This document shows positions 1 through 6,200 of a stretch of DNA of 13,535 nucleotides, in pieces. The first letter of the stretch is position 1; each line of letters starts with the position of its first letter. The notes beneath the pieces are model-generated. The model was not told the DNA's origin, did not search any database, and worked only from the letters and a program-made list of their open reading frames with translations. Made by a program: the position numbers and the translations under genes. Source of the stretch: GCA-2746795 sp046496595 (lineage in GTDB: Bacteria > Chloroflexota > Anaerolineae > Promineifilales > Promineifilaceae); contig JAWOGU010000018.1 in assembly GCA_046496595.1 (NCBI GenBank), forward strand, positions 1-13,535, written 5' to 3'.

Positions 1-2
1 AA

Positions 3-149
3 AATGATGCGCTGCAAAAAAATGCAAAGGCGGCGGTGGCAAAAATTCATGAGCGCCATTTTACCAGGGAATGCCCGTTTTGCGCGGAAATCATCAAAAA
101 ACGCGCATCTATCTGCAAGCATTGCGGGATGGAAGTAGCTGGAAAATAA
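3..149 (+). CDS. C-terminal end of a zinc-ribbon protein (5' end outside window)
   Basis: An open frame enters from the left edge and stops at TAA 147-149, giving 48 residues. The visible part is an Ala/Lys-rich helix followed by a four-cysteine zinc ribbon, CPFC then CKHC, with ten residues between the pairs. Both pairs carry the usual flanking Lys and Gly (KKRASICKHCG). Such ribbons are common at the extreme C-terminus of otherwise unrelated bacterial proteins, often membrane-bound, where they bind one zinc ion and probably mediate contacts. The rest of the protein is not visible, so no function can be given. The gene is convergent with the next one. An inverted repeat begins 2 bp after the stop. 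Confidence 0.7.
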   Translation, partial: NDALQKNAKAAVAKIHERHFTRECPFCAEIIKKRASICKHCGMEVAGK

Positions 150-150
150 A

Positions 151-197
151 CAAACGGCAAACGCATTCCCTGCCGGATAGGCTGCGTTTGCTGTTTG
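151..197. terminator. Inverted repeat between convergent genes, possible bidirectional terminator
   Basis: CAAACGGCAAACGCA (151-165) pairs with TGCGTTTGCTGTTTG (183-197), 15 bp with one G-T wobble and a 17-nt loop. It starts 2 bp after the stop of the zinc-ribbon gene. There is no clean U tract after it (CTTGTATATG), so intrinsic termination is only plausible. The rest of the spacer to 319 shows nothing else I can interpret. Both flanking genes end here, so no promoter is expected. Confidence 0.5.
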
Positions 198-319
198 CTT
201 GTATATGGAATTAAGCCTGGTCTGACTTATCTGGCCGCAATACCATTCGGGAAGGATCAACCCTCTCTATGGCGGAAGTCTCCCATTTGATGTCAAATTT
301 TAGATGGATGGAATAATCA

Positions 320-1360
320 TCAAACACCTGGGGCTGGGCAATAACGGCTGTTACCCAACCCTGGCCTCACTTCACGGCTGTTACCCGGCGGCAAAAGCTG
401 CTGCACGGCAATGTGCGGCGCGGAGGTCGGGCCGGACATGCAGTACTCGTGCTGCTCGCCCACCAACCGCACCGCCGCATTCGGCCGAAACGTCAGCTCC
501 ACCGACTGCGAAAAATTGGCCTTGTAATCAATGCGGCAGGTATGGCAGTGCACCGTCTGGCCCACGTCGCCCAGGCTGGCAACGCTTTCGCGCGCGCTGC
601 GGCAGCTTGGGCACAACAAGTCCCACTTAAAATCCAGCAAGCCCGCCCGCGTCGCCAGCAGGCACATTTCCAGCACGTCCCGCCGGGACGCACTCCAATG
701 ATCTGCCAGCGCATACGGACGGATACGGTCCAGGCTCATGTTGTCGGCTTCTTCGATGATTTGGGTCAGGCGGGCGATCAGGGCGCTATCCACCCCTTGC
801 GCCAACAAATCCTGGCTGATGGCTGCCAAGCGCTCCCGACCGCCTGGGGCAAACTGCACGCCGCGTCCCGGCGCATCCACGTCGGTCAGACCAGCCTGCA
901 CCATCTCGTCGTAACGGCTGAACACGCGGCCAAAATCGCGCCGCGCCAGGAAGCCAATCTGCACCGGAATCGCCAGATGGCCTAACGGACCGGCTGGTTT
1001 GGCCCACACTTCGTAGCTCAGATGTGTGCCGCCAGCGGGATTGGGTTGGAACTGCGCCAAAACGCGCATCCGGGCAATGGGACTGAGCAGCCCTGGTTTG
1101 TAGTGGCGCACGACGCCAAAACGGTAGGGCGCCACCCATTCAAACGGTTCTTCATCCCATTCCAACGCCACGCCATAAATGCGAAAACGCAGCCGATGAC
1201 GGCCGTTTTCCAGTTCGCTTTCCGCCGTTTTGTCCTCTTCATACGGAGGCAGGCCGGTATCGTAGTCAAAACGGTTGGTATTGGCCGCCAGCGGCCACAA
1301 CTGCGCCGGCGCTGATTTGAAGTCCCACTGCCAATGATAGTAGTATTCTTTGTCGCTCAT
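320..1360 (-). CDS. SRPBCC-like plus zinc-ribbon protein resembling the N-terminal half of DUF5939 cyclases
   Basis: The protein has 346 residues and starts at ATG 1358-1360 (MSDKEYYYHW). Residues about 5-160 look like a START/SRPBCC fold (NTNRFDYDTGLP, WDEEPFEWVAPYRF, GGTHLSYEVWA). About 165-245 is a helical linker. About 248-300 is a zinc ribbon with C250, C253, C272 and C275, followed by VELTFRPNAAVR. This order matches the N-terminal region I recall from DUF5939 adenylate/guanylate cyclase-like proteins. There the chain continues into a cyclase domain, but here it stops about 45 residues after the ribbon. Either it is a stand-alone version or its C-terminus was lost. The last residues hold two GNSR tetrapeptides made by a 13-bp direct repeat (344-356, 374-386). 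It lies downstream of the sugar dehydrogenase on the same strand, 133 bp away. Family assignment is by eye; the catalytic role is unknown. Confidence 0.6.
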   Translation of the reverse strand: MSDKEYYYHWQWDFKSAPAQLWPLAANTNRFDYDTGLPPYEEDKTAESELENGRHRLRFRIYGVALEWDEEPFEWVAPYRFGVVRHYKPGLLSPIARMRVLAQFQPNPAGGTHLSYEVWAKPAGPLGHLAIPVQIGFLARRDFGRVFSRYDEMVQAGLTDVDAPGRGVQFAPGGRERLAAISQDLLAQGVDSALIARLTQIIEEADNMSLDRIRPYALADHWSASRRDVLEMCLLATRAGLLDFKWDLLCPSCRSARESVASLGDVGQTVHCHTCRIDYKANFSQSVELTFRPNAAVRLVGEQHEYCMSGPTSAPHIAVQQLLPPGNSREVRPGLGNSRYCPAPGV

Positions 1361-1385
1361 GCTGTTGTATCCAAAAAATGTAGAG

Positions 1386-1499
1386 GTGATGGGGTGTAGA
1401 GGTGATGGGGTGTGGAGCGGTACGGCGGCAGTGGGGAAGGGTTTTTCACCCCATCACCCCATCACCGGCTCACCTCTGCATCTCCACATCCCATCATCT
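1386..1499. repeat. Octamer-register inverted repeat block
   Basis: The left arm runs in strict 8-bp steps from 1386: GTGATGGG (1386, 1402) alternates with GTGTAGAG-type words (1394, 1410). The right arm also runs in 8-bp steps: CACCCCAT at 1447 and 1455, then CACCGGCT, CACCTCTG and related words to about 1499. The two arms are reverse complements over much of their length and could form a long stem around 1418-1446. The right arm overlaps the stop codon of the sugar dehydrogenase (1494-1496, minus strand). It may act as a terminator for that gene, or be a dispersed repeat. Confidence 0.75.
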
Positions 1500-2987
1500 T
1501 GCTACGAGCTTATAAACTTTGCCGCTCGTGCCCACCGGGTTATACACGTCGGCGGTGAGCAGATAGAGTTCGTTTTCGCTGTCCTCGCCAAAGGAGAGAG
1601 CGTAGAAAGGGGGGGTGTCGCCGCCGCCTGCCAGGGTGAGCGGGACCGGGTAAAACTGCCACAGGGCGTCGGTGGGCTGGTTGGTGTCGGCGTAATAGAC
1701 TTTGCGCCCTTCGCGCTCTACGTTGGCTATCCAGTCTAAGAAGAGATAACGGCCGTACAGTTCCGGTATCGCCGCGCCGCGATAGACATAGCCGCCTAGA
1801 ATGGAACGGCCAAACTCGCGCCCATACTCCAGCACCGGCTCCAAAAAGGGAGCGCCGTCCTGGCTTTCCGCGGCGCATTCCGGCAGCGGCTGGGTGACGC
1901 CGGCCAGATTAAAACAGGTCGTGCCTTCACGCACAGGCCAGCCGTAGTTGCCGCCGCTGACCACCAGATCCACTTCTTCCATGAAGTCCTGGCCTACGTC
2001 GGCCACGTACAGGCCGTGCTCCCCTGCTGCGTCAAAGGAGAAGCGGAACGGATTACGGAAACCGTAGGCGTAAATCTCCGGCAGCCCATCCTGGCTCACA
2101 AAGGGGTTGTCGGCAGGCACGGAATAAGGGACGGCGCTGTCTACATCAAGGCGCACGATGGTACCCAGGAGGTTGTTGCGGTCCTGCCCGTTGCCGCCCG
2201 GCGGATGGCCGATGCCCACGTCGGCCCAGTTGCCGCCATCGCCGATGCCCAGGTAGAGATAGCCGTCCGGCCCAAAGGCCACCTGCCCGCCGTTGTGGTT
2301 GTTCTGCGGCTGGTCGATTTGCAGGATGAGGCGCTCGGAATCGGGATCGGCGCGGTTGGGGTCGGCGGCGGAGATGGTGAACTCGGAGAGGTGGGCGGTG
2401 TGGTCCCAATCGCCGGGCGCGCCGGGGCGTAGGGGAGCGGAATAGTAGAGGAAGAAACGGCCGTTCTCCGCAAAGTTCGGATGCAAAGCCACGCCCAACA
2501 AGCCGCGCTCGTCGTAATCCGTATTCAGGTCCACCATCCTGGGGCGCAGGTCCAGCAGCAGTTCCGGCAGGCGGCTGCCGTCCGCCGCCAGCACATACAC
2601 CACGCCGATCTGGTCCAGCACAAACAGGCGGCCGCTACCGTCGGCCGGGGCGGCCAGCGCCACCGGCGAGACAAAGCCGTCGGCGATCAACTGCAAGGCG
2701 GCATCCACCTCTCGCGGCAGGGGGGTGGGCGTATAGGTGGCGGTGGGGATAGGCGTGGCGCTTGGCGGCGGGGCGTCGGTGGGCAGCGGGGTGGGTTCCG
2801 GGGTGTCGGTGGGCGGGATGGTGGGAACGGCCGTGTTCACCGGCGCGGGAACGTGGGTGAGGGTTGGTTCCGGCTCACCTTCCAAAATATCCGGCACAGG
2901 GATGTTATCGATGACCTGGCAGGCAGCCAGGAGGGATATGGAAATCAGCAACAAAACAAAGCGGGTGAGGGTTGTTTGTGTATTCAT
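1494..2987 (-). CDS. PQQ-dependent sugar dehydrogenase family lipoprotein (GSDH/Yli beta-propeller)
   Basis: This is a 497-residue exported lipoprotein that probably oxidises an aldose or a related sugar with a PQQ cofactor. The start is ATG 2985-2987, because a signal peptide follows at once: a hydrophobic stretch at 10-22 and lipobox LAAC with Cys23. An ATG at 3042-3044 would add 19 residues in front of the signal peptide and is unlikely. Residues about 38-91 are a Pro/Thr/Glu linker that would hold the enzyme off the membrane. Residues about 95-497 are the propeller, with family motifs ERGLLGVALHP (160-170), NNHNGGQ (229-235), GDGG (249-252), then GFRNPFR, VADVGQ and NYGWP. The length suits the family. 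Members of this fold differ in substrate, and some act on trehalose or other sugars, so the substrate is not assigned. It is divergent from the cyclase-ATPase gene. Confidence 0.88.
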   Translation of the reverse strand: MNTQTTLTRFVLLLISISLLAACQVIDNIPVPDILEGEPEPTLTHVPAPVNTAVPTIPPTDTPEPTPLPTDAPPPSATPIPTATYTPTPLPREVDAALQLIADGFVSPVALAAPADGSGRLFVLDQIGVVYVLAADGSRLPELLLDLRPRMVDLNTDYDERGLLGVALHPNFAENGRFFLYYSAPLRPGAPGDWDHTAHLSEFTISAADPNRADPDSERLILQIDQPQNNHNGGQVAFGPDGYLYLGIGDGGNWADVGIGHPPGGNGQDRNNLLGTIVRLDVDSAVPYSVPADNPFVSQDGLPEIYAYGFRNPFRFSFDAAGEHGLYVADVGQDFMEEVDLVVSGGNYGWPVREGTTCFNLAGVTQPLPECAAESQDGAPFLEPVLEYGREFGRSILGGYVYRGAAIPELYGRYLFLDWIANVEREGRKVYYADTNQPTDALWQFYPVPLTLAGGGDTPPFYALSFGEDSENELYLLTADVYNPVGTSGKVYKLVAR

Positions 2988-3042
2988 GCCCCAATTTAAA
3001 CCTGATTTAATGATCTGTGCCACCTTTGGTCCGGGTAACAAC

Positions 3043-3174
3043 ATGAGGATTCATGACAATCACATAGAAATGATTGACGGCTTTGTAGGAACGGTTGACA
3101 AGCTCTTAGGAATGATAGATAACCTCAAAGCAGCGATAGATAACCCTCGGGTCGAGATTGGACCAATCTTTTGA
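3043..3174 (+). CDS. Possible 43-residue heptad-repeat peptide (doubtful)
   Basis: From ATG 3043 to TGA 3172-3174 the frame encodes 43 residues in which ID/VD recurs every seven residues (EMIDGFV, GTVDKLL, GMIDNLK, AAIDNPR). This could form a short amphipathic helix or coiled coil. I see no convincing ribosome binding site. The stretch lies in the spacer between two divergent genes, upstream of the cyclase promoter. The heptad pattern follows directly from the 21-bp DNA periodicity, so it may be a by-product of that repeat. It could also be the remnant of a longer repeat gene. Confidence 0.2.
   Translation: MRIHDNHIEMIDGFVGTVDKLLGMIDNLKAAIDNPRVEIGPIF
3053..3157. repeat. Degenerate 21-bp periodic block in divergent spacer
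   Basis: Elements recur exactly 21 bp apart. TTGAC is at 3074 and 3095, TAGGAA at 3086 and 3107, and GATAGATAACC at 3114 and 3135. Five 21-bp units fit between 3053 and 3157. Twenty-one base pairs is two helical turns, so repeated protein sites would face the same side. It is also three heptamers, the unit length of the other spacer repeats in this window. The TTGACA at 3095 has only poor -10 partners. Confidence 0.6.
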
Positions 3175-3187
3175 GATTGGTCCAATC
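3156..3187. promoter_or_regulatory. Perfect 13-bp inverted repeat upstream of the cyclase promoter, operator candidate
   Basis: GATTGGACCAATC (3156-3168) and GATTGGTCCAATC (3175-3187) are exact reverse complements around a 6-nt loop. Each arm is also itself a palindrome except for its central base. The sequence can therefore be read as one hairpin or as two tandem dyad sites 19 bp apart. It sits just upstream of the predicted -35 box, where an activator would bind. Its role is inferred. Confidence 0.55.
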
Positions 3188-3209
3188 GGGGGCGGCGCGT
3201 TATATCCTG

Positions 3210-3238
3210 TTGAATTCAGCCCCAAAACCCGGTATCAT
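3210..3238 (+). promoter_or_regulatory. Sigma70-like promoter for the cyclase-ATPase gene
   Basis: TTGAAT (3210-3215) and TATCAT (3233-3238) are separated by 17 bp, and transcription would start near 3245. That gives a leader of about 33 nt before ATG 3278. A promoter here contradicts translation starting at the upstream TTG 3158. Confidence 0.6.
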
Positions 3239-3277
3239 CTCAGGAGAAGAGAGAGAACAAATCCCGCTTTACACACA

Positions 3278-6200
3278 ATGGATACCCTTGCCGCATTTCT
3301 CCCTGTTGACCGCCGCCATGCCCTGGCTGCCAACCAGCCCCTGCCGGATCGCACGTCCGGCGCGGCGCTGTTTGCCGATATTTCAGGCTTTACCCCGTTA
3401 ACGGCCGTTCTCGCCCAGGAACTAGGCCCCCACCGCGGCGCAGAAGAACTGTCGCGCCAGCTCAGCCGCGTTTTCACCCCGCTCATCGCCGCCGTACACC
3501 GCTATGGGGGCAGCGTCATCAGCTTCAGCGGCGACGCCATCACCTGCTGGTTCGACCAAAACCAGAGCCGGGAATTGTTCCCGGCAGACCGGGCGCTGGC
3601 CTGCGCCCTGCACATGCAGCAGGCCATGAGCAGTCTCGTGGACATCGTCACTCCGAACGGCACAATCCTCCCGCTGGCGCTCAAAGTGGCCCTTGCCGCC
3701 GGTCCCGCCCGCCGCTTTTTGGCAGGCGACCCTGCCATCCAGGCCATTGAAGTGTTGGCGGGCGTCACGCTGGACCACATGGCTGCCGCCGAATCCGCCG
3801 CCGAGAAAGGGGAAATTGTCATCACGGCTGACGCTCTCCAGGCGCTGCAAATGCCGCCGCTCATCCGCGAAGAGCGCACCGTTCCCGGCGGACAGCGCGT
3901 CATTGTTATCGACGCCGCTACCCCGACTGGTCCGGCGCCCGGTCAGACAACGCCGCCCGCTGTGGCCGCCGCCACGGCCAAAAGCTGGCTGCTGCCCCCC
4001 GTCCATGCCCGTCTGGAAAGCGGGCACGGCGATTTTCTGGCGGAACTGCGCGCCGCCATCGCCCTGTTTGTCAAATTTACCGGCATCGATTATGACCGGG
4101 ACGACGCAGCGGGTCTCAAGCTGGACACCTTTGTGCGCCGCGCTCAGGCCATCTTGCAGCGCTACGATGGGCACCTGCTGCAAATAACCATGGGCGACAA
4201 GGGCAGCTATCTCTACATCAGCTTTGGCGCGCCCGTGACCCACGAAGACGACGCCGCGCGCGCCGCCCGCGCCGCCCTGGCGCTGCACAAATTGTCCGCT
4301 GAACTGGATTACGTGCGGCCGCTGCAAATGGGCATCCATCAAGGGCTGGCGTTTAGCGGCGCGTATGGCAGCCCGGCGCGCAGCACGTTTGGCGTCATAG
4401 GCAATCACGTCAACATCTCCGCCCGCTTGATGACCACCGCCGCCGCCGGACAGACGCTGGTATCGCAGCCTATCGCCGCCGTTCTGAGTAAAACGTTTGA
4501 TTTAGAGGAGCTGCCGCCCGTTTTGTTGAAAGGTATCCACGATCCTTTCCCGGTTTGGGGACTGCAAGGCAAAAAGGCAACGGCCGTTCCCCTTCTCACG
4601 ACCCAAACAACCGCCTCCATGGTCGGACGCCAGGCTGAATTGGCGCAGGTTGAGGAACTATTGGGCAGGCTGGCAAACGGCCGTTCCGCCACACTGCTCA
4701 TCGAAGGTCCCGCCGGTATCGGCAAAACTCGTCTTATTCAGGAAGTCGTCAAACTGGTAGAGTCCGGCTCGACGGCGCTCTACGCAGGCAGCGGCAGCGC
4801 CATCGAACAAAACACCCTGTACCGCGCCTGGCAGCCCATCTTCGAGAGAATCTTCAACCTGCCCGCCCACACCGACGAGATGAAACCGGACGCCGCCTGG
4901 CAGATGCAGATCAGCGACCAGCTTGCCCCCGGCATCCGCCCTCTGGCGCCGCTGCTCAACCCCCTCCTGCCCCTGGACCTGCCTGACACCGAGCTTACCG
5001 CCCAAATGAGCGGTGAACTGCGCCAGGAGAAAACGCTGCAACTGTTGGTGGATGTGCTGAAAACGGCCGTTGAGCCTGTCGAAACGCCCGTTGAGCCTGT
5101 CAAACCGCCCGTTGAGCTTGTCGAAACGCCCGTTGAGCCTGTCGAAACGCCCGTTGAGCCTGTCGAAACGCCCGTTGAGCCTGTCGAAACGCCCGTTGAG
5201 CCTGTCAAACCGGACGTTGAGCCTGTCAAACCGGGCGTTGAGCCTGTCAAACCGGGCGTTGAGCCTGTCAAACCGGCCAAACGCCCCCTTATCCTCATTT
5301 TCGAAGACGCCCACTGGCTCGACTCCGCCTCCTGGGCGCTCATCCGGCGCGTGCAAAACCAATTCCAACCGCTGCTGCTCGTCATCGCCGCCCGCCCCTT
5401 CACCAATGACATGCCGCCCGCCTACGCCGACCTGCGCGAGCTGCCCGCCACGACCCTCCTCCAGCTCGACGCCCTGCCGCTCGACGACATCGACAGCCTG
5501 ATCTGCCAGCGCCTGGGCGTCAGCGCCCTGCCCCAACCCGTCAGCGATCTCATCCACGACAAAGCCGAAGGCCATCCCTTCTTCAGCGAAGAACTGGCTT
5601 ACGCCCTGCGCGACGCCGGTCTCATCGAGATTCAAGACAGAATCTGCCGTTTGGCAGCCAACGTCGAGGATTTCAGCAGGCTCCATTTCCCGGATACCAT
5701 CCAGGGCGTGATTACCAGCCGTATCGACCAGCTTAACCCCACGCAGCAGCTCACGCTCAAAGTCGCCAGCGTCATTGGCCGCGTCTTTGCCTACCGCCTG
5801 CTCCAGGATATTTATCCCACCAGCAATGAAACCGTCGAAATTTTGAAGAACCTGGATTTACTGGAAAAGCTGGACATCACGCCGAAAGAAACGCCGGAAC
5901 CAAATCTGGCTTACATTTTTAAGCACATCGTCACGCAGGAAGTGGCTTACAGCCTGATGACTTTTGCCCAACGCCAGCAGCTGCACCGGAAAACGGCCGT
6001 TTGGTATGAAGCCATCCAGGAAAACGACCTCACCCGCCATTATCCCCTGCTCGCCCACCATTGGCAGCAGGCCGGCGACAGCGACAAAGCCGTCCACTAC
6101 TTTAGCAAAGCGGGTGAAAACGCCTTCTTCAACTACGCCAATCTGGAAGCCATCCGCTTCCTCACCCAGGCGCTGGAACTGGGCAGCCAAACCGCCCCCC

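Noticed and set aside
304..985. Plus-strand frames opposite the DUF5939-like gene
   Set aside because: Their residue content is Arg/His/Pro-rich shadow sequence, while the minus frame has a coherent SRPBCC-like region and zinc ribbon.
2988..3044. Upstream ATG adding 19 residues to the sugar dehydrogenase
   Set aside because: The added segment would precede a clear lipoprotein signal peptide that begins MNTQTTLTRF.
3095..3123. Promoter with TTGACA at 3095-3100
   Set aside because: No good -10 box at 16-18 bp. The TTGAC belongs to the 21-bp periodic pattern, and a better promoter lies at 3210-3238.
3158..3277. Upstream TTG start adding 40 residues to the cyclase-ATPase
   Set aside because: It would begin inside the inverted repeat and translate through a good promoter. 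The added residues resemble no domain.
5069..5278. CRISPR-like array
   Set aside because: The 21-bp units are contiguous with no spacers between them and stay in frame in a conserved ATPase.
5070..5501. Plus-strand frame with SLSKRPL repeats
   Set aside because: It is the same tandem repeat read in another frame, with no ribosome binding site, lying wholly inside the ATPase coding region.
4658..5686. Long minus-strand frame with repeated RFDRLNG heptads, opposite the cyclase-ATPase gene
   Set aside because: It is the mirror of the 21-bp repeats and of GC-rich coding sequence. The plus frame has clear cyclase, Walker A and Walker B motifs over the same bases.
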